From Solen grandis (taxonomy: Eukaryota; Mollusca; Bivalvia; Adapedonta; Solenidae), in assembly GCA_021229015.1 (NCBI GenBank), contig CM037784.1, forward strand, positions 66,801,223 to 66,865,222: a stretch of DNA of 64,000 nucleotides, read 5' to 3'. This document shows positions 11,913 through 43,714 of this stretch, piece after piece. The notes below the pieces were generated by a model. It was not told the DNA's origin. It did not search any database and saw only the letters and a list, made by a program, of their open reading frames with translations. How positions within the stretch are numbered: the first letter of the stretch is position 1; the number at the start of each line of letters is the position of its first letter. The position numbers and the translations under genes were made by a program.

Positions 11913-12209
11913 TTCAGAATAGGAGTTCCTCCTATTAGGATCGAAACTAGTCGTTAAGAAGGGTTACCTGGAGATGCTAGGACATGTCCATTCTGTAATA
12001 AAACGGTAGTTGAACACGAAAGATACGTTGTTTTAAACTGCCCTGTATACGATATGATTTCTAAGGCAACTACTATTATGGCTAACTATAATGATATGTC
12101 TGATAAAGAAAAATACTGTTTTCTGTTTTCTAACCCAGATTTGAATCGTATTTGTGCCAAAACCTGTTTTAATATATTGCAGAAACGTCAATTTTTACTG
12201 TATAAATAA
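11913..12209 (+). pseudogene. C-terminal end of a non-LTR retrotransposon ORF2, broken
   Basis: One reading frame of 99 codons runs from FRIGVPPIRIETSR to LQKRQFLLYK and a TAA at 12207-12209. It carries the zinc-finger-like LINE C-terminal signature CPFCN...VEHERYVVLNCPVYD (C-x2-C ... H ... C). One in-frame stop follows IETSR, so the copy is dead or a single substitution away from open. An AATAAA at 12443-12448 lies in its 3' region. A related but different fragment follows at 12697. Confidence 0.72.
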
Positions 12210-12618
12210 CATTTTTATTATTTTTGTGACTTAACAATGTCTTAAAATAACTTTTTATATCATATGACGTGCACCTATTACAGTTTTAAGTTGTATTTTA
12301 AACATGGCCGTGTTATTTGTAATGATGTTTGATTTGATGTCATCTTATTTATCTCTTATAATTCCGTATGGAGTGGCATTGTACATTTATGATGTCTTAT
12401 ATTAGTTATTTGTATATACGGTATGTACAATGATGAGTTGTTAATAAAGATTATTACATATTTAAGTGATTGACTTTTGTCTTGAGAGTTGACATTACTT
12501 CACGACAAGGGCCATAAATGTCAATAGTGAATTAGGGAAATCATGTACATCATTTAGGGACCTTTCCGCCGACACACACACACACCTGGATCAGTTAGCT
12601 CGGGTTACCCTTTTATTA

Positions 12619-12635
12619 CCCCCCCCCCCCCCCCC
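12619..12635. repeat. Poly-C homopolymer
   Basis: A run of about 17 C on the plus strand, beside a short CA repeat at 12574-12586. Confidence 0.9.
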
Positions 12636-12696
12636 TGATTTATCCCAAACAGGAAATGATTAATAATACTAAACAAGAAACTTAATTCTTATCAGT

Positions 12697-12915
12697 AGAT
12701 ATGTTACTAGGTTAAGGGTATCATCACATAGATTACAAGTTGAAACTGGTAGATGGGCTAAGCCTAATTCAGTCCCATATACTGAAAGATTATGTAATAT
12801 TTGCAATGTATTAGAAGATGAATACCATTTTGTTCTTGAATGTCAGCTGTATAATGATCTAAGAAACAAATATATTTTATCCTATTTTAGTATAAGGCCT
12901 AATATTGTATGTATT
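12697..12915 (+). pseudogene. Second LINE ORF2 C-terminal fragment, cut by assembly gap
   Basis: An open frame of 73 codons reads RLRVSSHRLQVETGRW...RLCNICNVLEDEYHFVLECQLY, the ETGRW + C-x2-C ... H ... C block typical of LINE ORF2 C termini in bivalves. It has no stop before the N run at 12916, so its true extent is unknown. It differs enough from 11913-12209 to be a different LINE family or an older copy. Confidence 0.7.
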
Positions 12916-13015
12916 NNNNNNNNNNNNNNNNNNNNNNNNNNNNNNNNNNNNNNNNNNNNNNNNNNNNNNNNNNNNNNNNNNNNNNNNNNNNNNNNNNNNN
13001 NNNNNNNNNNNNNNN
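12916..13015. other. Assembly gap (100 N)
   Basis: Exactly 100 unknown bases, the usual placeholder for a scaffold join of unknown size. Confidence 0.99.
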
Positions 13016-13751
13016 ATTTTCACATCTGTAATAATTGAAAGTTTTCTGTTTCACCTTTCCTAATTTTTAGGAAATCATCTTATTTACCACTATTCAGTCA
13101 AGGTATCTGGTTTGAGAATTTGCTATTTTAGAATATATCAGACACCAAATTTAAGAAATATTGTTTGTGAATTCAGCCCCAGAGACTATTTTGTCCAATT
13201 GGGCTGTCATGGACTGACATGCCAGAATGGTAAAGGGTTTTAATTGTGAAGTCTTAATCCAAAGTTGAAATAAACTTAAAATATTGGGAGTTCCTTTGTG
13301 CTTTTTTTTATTTTATTTATTACGTTATCATTTGTATACAAATGTTTATGATGAGAAAAAGTGCTAAATATTATTCTAAAGTATTAGGAAATCAACTTTT
13401 TTCTGTTGTCTGTAAATGTATATCACAAGACACATTGTGTTTTTCTAAAAACAGAACGCTCGATCATAATCAGAATTTTATGTAAATTTTTTTCATTAAA
13501 AATAGCCAAAATATTAACAACAGCTAATTTCTTTCTTGTAGTAGGACTTGCAATTGTTTGTGTCACACAAAATATGTACAAGTATGTGGCAAGTCCCATA
13601 AGTTTATTTACCACTGTTCATATCGAGAGGTTCTTGGAGATATACTTGTGCTATTTGTTTCATAATAAAGATATTATTTATAACATGTCATTCATTTGTT
13701 CCAACACTTAAGACTACTGCTCAACTCAACTGTGCGATACACTCTGGAAGG

Positions 13752-13952
13752 TTAACCCATTACCTCATGAATATTTTCAGATTCATGATATGAATAGTAA
13801 TTAGATCTTTGAATGGTATATGAAAGCCTTGCAGACAGTAGAATCTGAGCAAAAATTTTTATGACCAAACTGAGACCTTAAAGCGCTGTCTGATCTGGGT
13901 CTGCTCTGTTAGCCAGCGTGTCAGAACGTGTCAATATGAAGTAAAGGGTTAA
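13752..13952. mobile_element. TTAA-flanked MITE, diverged copy
   Basis: Begins TTAACCCATTACCTCAT and ends ATATGAAGTAAAGGGTTAA, so both ends carry TTAA and an imperfect terminal inverted repeat related to the better-preserved copies at 31630, 44251, 50036 and 59742. The interior is not obviously alike. TTAA at both ends suggests piggyBac-type mobilisation. Confidence 0.55.
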
Positions 13953-14324
13953 ATGAAGGAAGGACTTACCGGTATTGATTTGGCCCAGTTCTCAAAAATA
14001 TTGAAAATCTTACAGCATTATACTCAGACTATATATAGTATCATTATCATGCTTAAGTACGTTTGACTTATGGTTGGTGTGCTAATTGTTTTTAAGCATA
14101 TTCTCAGCTAAGTCAAAATTTTGTACTAAATTATGCTCGAGATGGTGTATAAAAGAATACCCCACAAATATACACCAGCTCGAACTACAAGCAGATATAT
14201 ACATGTATAAGCCTGAAATCATTATTCAGTTTTTTTTTTATAGGACAAAGGGCCAATATAAAGCTAGATCAGTTGTGGTAAGTAACTCGAAGGCAATCCG
14301 GTTTTATACTGGTTTCTACGTCAC

Positions 14325-14465
14325 ACTAGTTGAGCCTGTATTAGTGGCCACCTGTATCAACCATTTAGCCTGCATTTAGCAGTTAGTTTTTATACATTAA
14401 ATTAGTATTTTGTTTTGTGATTCATCTAGCAGCCACCTATTAAGCGGTCTTTCTCTTAACCACTT
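14325..14465 (+). repeat. Dispersed repeat, 'ACCTGTATTAG...TAAGCGGTC' family, copy 1
   Basis: Starts with 'gttgagcctgtattagtggccacctgtatca' and ends with 'cacctattaagcggtctttctctta'. The same opening and ending phrases are at 59067-59275 and 60608-60780, all on the plus strand. Confidence 0.6.
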
Positions 14466-17400
14466 TGAGTGTTCTTATCATCTTCACTCACAATACAGGA
14501 ATGTTCAACAGCATGTCAAGTTGGACACTTGAGATTTGTTGTCATCCATTTTGTACAGATATCGCCCTTGAAGAAACTTAGAAAATAGCTGTGTTACACG
14601 GATCTTAAAAACTTTATGGAAATGGTCACAAGAATGTGGAAGTTATACACATTTCTTAAATTGAGTTTTGATTTTTTTTATCAATTATGATCAAAGTAGA
14701 ACATGCTAGCAGTATGCAAAACTAGACCTCAAACAAATCATTCCAATCAAGTTTCAGCAGTCTTGGTTTGTAGGTGTATAGACAAACTAATGCAGGTAGA
14801 CACACAAGGGAGACAAAAAAGAACAAGTCATGTTTTTTGGAGTTATTCTTATTTCTATCAATTGTTCAACTGGAAAGGATGTAAATACAAGCTGAACATG
14901 GGAGGGTGATATTATGTCTGCATATTTTGATACCCTGATACCAGTTCAAAAGTTTTTGCGGAATAGTAAGATAAGTAATTTTTCGCATTTTCATTGAAGA
15001 ATCCAACAAAAAGAAACATGTAGATTAATCAAAAATAAAAATGGGTTAAATTTTCAATCCTACAAATCTAATAAATTTCATAATAAAACGGACCTAATTG
15101 CATGCAAGTACATATAAATTTATATTTTTCAATCCCCCTTAGTCTAGACATTCCAGCCTATTTCAGGGAGTGGTTTCCTTGATAATAGAGTATTAGACAG
15201 ACTGGTACACATGAATGGACAAGGACAATTTCTGTATTTTTTTTAATGTATAAAACAGATGTTTAGAAAGGTCCTGACTAAGTCAATCTGACTGATATAC
15301 ATAGATGATAAGATTAGATATCCTAGGAATGAATTATTGGACTACAATTAACAGGAAAGACAGATGAAAGAGGGGAAAAACAAGAGCACAATCTGAGATA
15401 AATGATAGGACATAGAGATATCAAAAGAGGATAAAGTATCTATGAGTACATAATAGAAAATTCACATTCCTATTTCAGTATCATTTACAACAGCCAAAAC
15501 ATCTGGGGAAAAAATACTTTAAATATCTTGCTGAATCAAAAATTATCTACAAGTGAATGAAGGGCATCACTACTGAATCCATTAAAGTAAACAGTTTGTC
15601 TCGTCTCAAACTCAGGTTACAGACTGATTGTAAATTAAGACTTTATAACAAGCCATTATGGAAATAACCTTTGCGATCAGCATAAAACCTGATCAGACTG
15701 CAAGTCACTTGCATACTATTCAGGTTTTATACTGTTGCTTCTTGTCAGTTTATTTGAATTGTGATGGATAACTGGAAAAAATTTGTTCTGCATGAATTAA
15801 TCTTTTTATGGTGTAAATTTCTTAAAGGTTGATTGGTTCTTATAGAAATTGTCAGAAATGTATCCACATACAAAGAATACATAAATTAACAGTTCAGGAA
15901 AAATTGAGCAAATTTTTTCTATGAATGAAGCACTCGAATAAGACGCAAGGGATAAACTGAATAAACAGTGGGCTGTCAACAGCTCTTGAGTATTGCCAAC
16001 ACAAAACAAAGGAGAAAAAGGTACACACACATATATTGCATTTCTTTTTATCACATATTCCATTCTTTAATCTGTTTTTGTTTCCCTCTCCTATCATGAA
16101 TTCAAACTATTTTTATACACTTTTTTTTTCTCTCCCTTCCCACAAATTGTTTCTGCAACACTGTGCAATCCAGATCAGCAAGAAAAGCATGTTCATTTCA
16201 AGGCCTCTTATGAGATGTTTATTTTGTCCTTGTTTTCTTAATGCTAGCACTTAGCCATTTTGTGAACATAGTCATATCTAAAGATAAAAAACTTGATGGT
16301 TTTTAATAATTATTTTATAAAATAAACCTTTGGAAAATTTATATTGCAGCCATTTCCCTACTTCTCAACAAGTATATTATTTAAATGGAACACACATGGA
16401 AAGACGGTATACCTGTTGACTATATTGCACTGCCATCCAAACACAAACACCTGTGAACACAATTCATCTAAGCACTATTATATCATTATCTCTCCAAACA
16501 GTTACCAGCTTGTTCTTAACATTTTTTGCCACCATTTCTTATTAACACGGTATTGTTAATTTATTCTACTTGAACAGTTGTAATAAACACTGCTGGGAAA
16601 AAACAAAACATTAACATATTATGATGGTATTTAAGTTCAAAATTTATCGGGATTTATTGATTTCCAGGTGTTCAGGAAACTTCTGAATAAAATATTAAAA
16701 AATAATAATAGACTGAAATAGAAAACACACCACCAAACAACACCTAGACTCAATCTTAAATATATTAATTCATAAATAATGGGTCAAACAGCACACCAAA
16801 CTATACATAGCTATGTACACTTTAAACACTGTTTTAACATATAAATACAAACAATTGGTTGATTACTGGAGAGGCAAGGGGCATAATGGGAAGAAATAAA
16901 TCCCACTGTGGATATTATATACATGTGCATGCAATTATTATTTTTTTTTTTTTTGGTTTCATAAAAGAGAAGAGCAAATATGTGAACAGACAAATAGGAG
17001 AAAGACATTTACTGGTATTAAAGGCAGGACTATGCATTTTTCCAGAGAAATATATTAAAACTATGATTTGAAAAAAAAATAGAAGAAAAATGAGCAAGAT
17101 AAGGAAGGAATGATTACGGTAAAACTTTCCTGAATTGGAAAATGAATGTTCTGGAAGTCCACTTTGACATTCCTTCATTTTTTTTTTCAAAGTATTATAT
17201 TTTTAAAGCAAAGCAAAATTCATCTACATCTATTCTCCACACCATGAAATCTGATACACAAAGTGTGAGAAGTCGAGCCAATGAAAAAATAAGCAGAAAC
17301 TTAGACAGATGAAATTTCATTAATTAAAATGCCTGACACTAACTCTAAAATTATTTTCAATAATAAATAATTATTCAAATAACAATATCTAGAAGCAAAT

Positions 17401-18204
17401 AATGAATGTCTAAAAGAAAAAAATGCTACCCTTTTCAAACTAAAATAAATTGCAATATACAAATATGCAGCACTAGTATACTAATTCCCATCATGCATTA
17501 TGATTACTGTAAACCACTGCAGAACTTAATGTAAGCGCCAAAGATTCGAACCAGAAACTGCAATATTGGAAAGATTCCCAAACCTGCCAAAAGGCAAATC
17601 AAAAAATGTGAAAAGAAAAGAAGAACCACAAGGTAGTTTTTATTTAGGAGGGATTAAGACATCAGCAGTGAAATAAAGAATTGGTAGTCCTATAAAAATA
17701 TCTAAAGTATCATTTTTTAACAAATGCTGGTTAAGTAGTTTAACTCAAACACATTGTTTTTTTTTATATACTATGTCATTATTTCATAAATGCTAAAGAA
17801 TATTGTTTGAAGGAATAAAAATCTGCTACAATAAAGTTTTCGATATGTGAAAAATAAATACTTGCTCTTTACTAAACGCTTACAATTACTAGCTGTACAA
17901 AAAATTATGACATCATCTGATTCTTTAAAGCTAAACATGAAAATTTACAAACTTAGTGTTGTTTTTTTATTTCTAGATACAAAAGAAGCTGTAAATAACC
18001 AATAGATTGAAATATCACATTTACAAAACTTTTTTCAACAGTCAAGGAGTTCATTATTGAGGCAAAACTATACACATTTAAAGTATTAAATTTCAACGTT
18101 CTTTTACATCATTAAAGTATAGACAGTAAAAGGTAAACACTGTGAGGGACGTTACAAAAGTCCAAGGACTTGTAGCATAATGGCAGATCATCGGAAAACA
18201 TTTA
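14466..18204. other. Region 3' of the REEP5-like gene; may include its 3' UTR
   Basis: No coding frame can be supported. It has few recognisable repeats compared with its surroundings, which would fit a long minus-strand 3' UTR, but no polyadenylation signal can be chosen with confidence (several TTTATT hexamers on the plus strand). Around 15620-15760 'agcataaaacctgatcagactgcaag' resembles the interior of the TTAA MITE family. Confidence 0.35.
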
Positions 18205-38979
<20,775 letters not shown>

Positions 38980-38994
<15 letters not shown>

Positions 38995-39190
38995 CAGTAT
39001 TTCAGTCATTTGGAGACGATGTCTACTTGAGGCAGTTACAGTGCTGCCGCACAGCAGTATCACGCCGTAGACATGTGGATTTGGCATGATACCACACCAA
39101 GTCACATTATCCTGGCACCGGGCCAACCAGTCCTGGAACTACCTTTATATGCTGAGCGCCAAGCCGTTGGAGCTATACCAGTACCGTATC
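38980..39190 (+). mobile_element. Dispersed element (family E), copy 1
   Basis: 'gagacgatgtctacttgaggcag', 'cagcagtatcacgccgtagacatgtgg', 'accagtcctggaactacc' and 'atgctgagcgccaagc' occur in order. The reverse complement of 49729-49860 has the same blocks, and 5260-5545 holds an expanded version. It starts with the 'cccaccgacagtatttcag' motif shared with SINE family 1, suggesting a related SINE. Confidence 0.65.
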
Positions 39191-39213
39191 AAACACAATT
39201 TGCCGGGAATCAA

Positions 39214-39216
<3 letters not shown>

Positions 39217-39241
<25 letters not shown>
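39217..39241. repeat. AG microsatellite
   Basis: GTGTGTG followed by about 12 AG units. Confidence 0.9.
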
Positions 39242-39244
<3 letters not shown>

Positions 39245-39429
39245 ACAAGAATAAACTTACTCAATAAACTTTACCGATAATGTTATTGTTCTAATATTAG
39301 TGATTCATTGCATATAAATTAATAACTATTCTTTCTTTTATTCAGTGATTCAGTAAATCTATGGATTTTTTTTTCTAATTAACTTGTTTTTTTTTGTTGA
39401 TGTTTTTTTTTTTTTTTTAATGTATCCTT

Positions 39430-39538
39430 TTCTCCTACAATGATGACCACATACGCCGCCACCAGAGCCATCGAGAGTGTAAGAACTTTTTTCGTAATCG
39501 ATGTAAAATAAATAAAGTTTAAACTTTAAACTTTAAAA
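39430..39538 (+). mobile_element. 5'-truncated SINE family 2 tail
   Basis: 'aatgatgaccacatacgccgccac.agagccatcgagagtg', 'ttcgtaatcgatgtaaaataa' and a terminal (TTTAAAC)-like tandem match 56140-56250, the 3' part of the tRNA-headed SINE at 55995. The tRNA head is missing, as expected for 5'-truncated retroposition. Confidence 0.75.
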
Positions 39539-40238
39539 TGAAATGAGGTTCGTCATCTACATGGTATTTCAGTTTGGCAGTACCTCTTGATCTGGTATGC
39601 CGAGATCATATATTAAACAAAGCGAAGCAATTGAGCAGAAAATTAAGTGAAACGAAAACGACCCCCTAATTTTTAATTATCATTCAAACAATGAGTTCAA
39701 AGAAGTAATATTGTAATTTATTGACACATAGTGTCTGACGATATGTCAATGAAAATGTAGGCGGCTTCCCTCTCCTAGCAGGCCACATGACCTGCTGTCG
39801 CGTTGGTAAACAGATAGGAAGGCTAGGTTTGAGACATTAATAGACCAAGTGTTTATAAATATCGGAAAGTTTATTCAGTGAACAGAATCAGATGGGAGAC
39901 TGGGGGAGCGATATTCACGTGATACTTGAGGTGCACTAAGTCACAACAGCAGTCGATGTCATTACAGATATTCACATTATTGTGATGTTCATGCACTAGA
40001 TATTTGAACTGTGACAACCTTAAAATGTGACCAATAGGAATCAATTATTGAATGAAAATTTTATCCGTTTTAGCCTGTTAAAATCCACGAAGCAACGTGG
40101 GTTTGAAATAGAAGGACTTCAGGGACAACAGGAAATGCGCGTTCGTGAGATGCACTATTCAGCATAGTTGAAAACACGCAACTAGAAATATTAAAGAATC
40201 AGTGGAAATAGTCCCGGATCTATATTGATAATACAGAC
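39539..40238 (+). other. Upstream/5' UTR region of the nAChR-like gene
   Basis: No other coding feature. An 11-codon upstream frame starts at 40135 (ATG CGC GTT ...) and stops with TAG at 40165-40167, 71 bases before the main ATG; if transcribed it would be a uORF. A TTTATAAAT at about 39851 could be a TATA-like box, weakly supported. Confidence 0.35.
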
Positions 40239-40296
40239 ATGGTGTTGTCAGTCAAAGCGATGATATACCTATTGATATCTTCAACAACAATGATAG
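40239..40296 (+). CDS. nAChR-like coding exon 1 (signal peptide)
   Basis: ATG at 40239 gives 19 codons plus one base, then donor G|GTAAGG. The hydrophobic core MIYLLISS fits a signal peptide, and the phase (1) matches the acceptor of exon 2. The link to exon 2 across 16.9 kb is inferred from phase, strand and the expected signal-peptide position. Confidence 0.72.
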
Positions 40297-43200
40297 GTAA
40301 GGATGTATTTATAGCGATCATTTAGACGATTGTGTTTTATTTAGACAATAATATCATTTTTACTTGTAACAAAATTTATAGTTTTTATTGATAGCTTTTT
40401 CCTTGTCCAAAAAAAAAAAAAATGCTTGTAGATGATTAGATATACTGGAAACAGCTGATTCCGTGTTTTTGAAAAATATTCAAGTATACGATCTTAGGTT
40501 TATACTCAAAATTTCTGCTTAACTTTGAGTTTAAGTTCGGGTATATATATATATATATTCTAAACTTAAGCTAAAGTTTGAGTATGACGGGGTTCTCAAC
40601 CACTGTTTCAATGTTTCAAGCATAACTGAGTACGAAATTTTACTTAGCTGAGAATGTGCTTGAAAGATGTTGTGAATACCGCTCATTGATCAAACTTAGT
40701 TGAGCATGATAAGCATACTGAAGTCTGAGTTTGAGTATGAATACGATGTTCAATATCTTCAACAGCTCGGGACCTGATCTCACCGAACTTTAATATTCAG
40801 ACAATATGTACTTTATAGGACACGTATTTGTTCAGCTATTACTTAAGACGTTGGATTATTTTTTCATCTTCAGGAAATTAATTTCTTTTAAAGGCACGGC
40901 AATAAACAAGTGAACATTTGATTTTTGTTGAAGAGATTTGATAACAAACTTCCATTGTGGGATTTTATTTCTTTTCTTTCAAATAAACACAGAGTCCAAC
41001 ACTATATTAAATTATTATAAATTAGTCTTCATTACCTCGTCGCAGATAATTAGGAATCGATTCACTGGTAAATAAACACCAAGGAAAATGACTTAAAATA
41101 CAGTTATGTATTTTTTTTTCTCGCAAAAAAAATAAATCCAATATAAACTTTGAATTAATATTAAAAAAAAAACTTATAAACTGGGCCAGTTATAGGTCTG
41201 TTACAATAGTTAAGAATTCCTGAAATTATATAATTTACCTTCTGAAAAAAGACATTTTATTTGTGATTTTATTTACAGTGTTATTGATTTTGATATGTAA
41301 CACATAAAAATCCCTATTTCATTTATGTTCGTATACTCTTTACAATTATATATAATTCACTTAAATAAATTACATCATTGAACAATATCTTTCAATTGCA
41401 AAAAGCTGCATTACGTAGCATGTCGCTTTTATATTCTGAAACGTTATTTATAACATAATTAAATAAAAAAAGTATTTGAAATTTATTTCTATTATAGCTA
41501 GTAAATTGTTTGCATCTATGGTGAATATTTGTCTCCTATTTCAATACGAACAGAAAAGAAGTTGCATACGTGTTGATATGACATATATTTTCATACTTAC
41601 ATTAAAAACGTAAACATAAAAATATAAAAAATATAAAAAAAAATAAACAAAGTAAATTCATATAACTCATTAAAATTTAGATCAGTTTACATAACTGAGA
41701 TCGTTTCCATTATTCCAGTCGTTTACCACGTATTACAAATATTTTATTACCGAGTATTCATTGAAAAGTTCTATCTGGTAGCAATACAAACATATATTTC
41801 CTGTCATATTTCAAGAGATCTACAGTAGTAATGGAATCAATATCATAGTTTACGCAAACCGTGGCACGCTTATGTTCAAACGAATGCCCGTAACTTGAGG
41901 GAATTCCAAACAATAAGGTTCCGAATTCTTTCTCTCAAATTGAACGACCTCTCTGTGTGACGTCACCTCGTCAATACACTTTCATTGAACCCGTTTATTA
42001 AATATTCAATATTAATGATTGTGAAATCAGTAACATCGATACGAAGCGATGCTAGATTACGATTGTCCAAATATTTCGTATGGCAATTGCTATCAATATA
42101 TCTGCAGATGATTTATTTAGTGACATAGTTCTACAATACAGCCTGTACTATCTGTCATCCAATTGAGTATTTGCATATAAAATATGCAATTTCCCACCCG
42201 TAAACCAAGGTGGAAAATATACATAATTAATAACAAAATATGGCTGAAAAACATTGAAAAAAATTATAATCTTGATATTGAATGCAACGTGCTTTTATAT
42301 GCAAAAATGTTGTATGCTAATCTGAATACATTCATGTTGACAGTTTAAGCTTATACAAATCACAGCTACGAACTAGCATATATTTAGTTGTAAAGTAGTA
42401 AAAAACAAGGAGAAAAAAGAATCTATTAATAAAGACGTTTAATACCACGACTGGAAGTTGCAGTGAACTTGTTAATCTATATAAGGTCGGTGAATTTAAT
42501 ACAAATTGAAATTGAAGTTTAAATTGAGACCGCTGAGTTTATGCAAAAACAAAGCACAAAATACGACCTAGTTGTAAGATTGTTGGCTGCTTAAAGATCG
42601 TGTAAATGTTCAAATATCGAGTATAATGTCACGATAAACTTGAAACAGAGGACCCCACTGCGAGTTTGTGACACTGAAGGTTCGAAACCCGATAGGACCT
42701 GGTGGATATCCAGCAACTGAAGTAACGGTCCCGGTGGCTGAGTGGTAGACCGTTCTCTCCGTAACTAGGTAGCCGAAGAGTAAGGGTGATCTAAAGCACG
42801 TGCCATTAGCGTTTAGTCCGAAAAATCATCCCGTCTCTTTGAGTGACCTTTATACTAATACTTGCAAACTGTTATTTCATATACATTCTATACTAAGAAT
42901 TCAAAAGTTGTGTAACTTATGATCAGCATCAAACATTACGGTAAAATGTGAATGGTTTTGTCATTATTTGAACTATTTGATCATTTTCACAGTTTACAAG
43001 TCAAGTATTGCTGTAGCAGGTCAAGGTATTGCTGTAGCAGGTCAAGATATTGCTGTAGCAATATAGACTAAAACACAGTGACAGACGGTGTCTAACTATA
43101 CATCAGACATAAGCTAACAGTTACGTTGTTACCAACCAAAAAAATGCATAATTCGTTTAAGAATAAGATATCAACGTCGACGTTTATCAGCGTATCGTCA

Positions 43201-43679
43201 ACGATTCGTCGTTGTTCAAACTGATGAACAGTCTAACCTACGTGACATCGAAACATACAAAGGTCGTACTAGAATAACTGTTCAGCGCTTAACACAAAGA
43301 ACTGTCCATCACATGTTAGATATTCCCACTCTCATTTCAATGCCGTACTGTCGAGTCAAACGTTATTATTGCACCACGGTCCTCTTTCAAAATCAACGAT
43401 ACCATGAACTCCAACGTTTGTTCAGTTTTAAAAACAAATACTTATGAACACCTGAGGGATTACGTTAAGTGCACTCGCACTCACCATTTCCCAATAAAAC
43501 ATTGTGAAATCCCAACAGTTGTTCAAGCGATATGAAACAAAAAAATGCACTATTTAATGCAGTTGACCCATCCACCATTATAATCCACGGGGCTAGACAT
43601 TATATGAGTGGTCTTAATTTTGTATTTTAAGAGAACAGTGAACAGGATCTGGAGTTTACATGTAAAATACATATGAAAA

Positions 43680-43714
<35 letters not shown>

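Noticed and set aside
42685..42790. tRNA gene from box B-like 'ggttcgaaaccc' and box A-like 'ggctgagtggt'
   Set aside because: Box B precedes box A, so they cannot belong to one tRNA.
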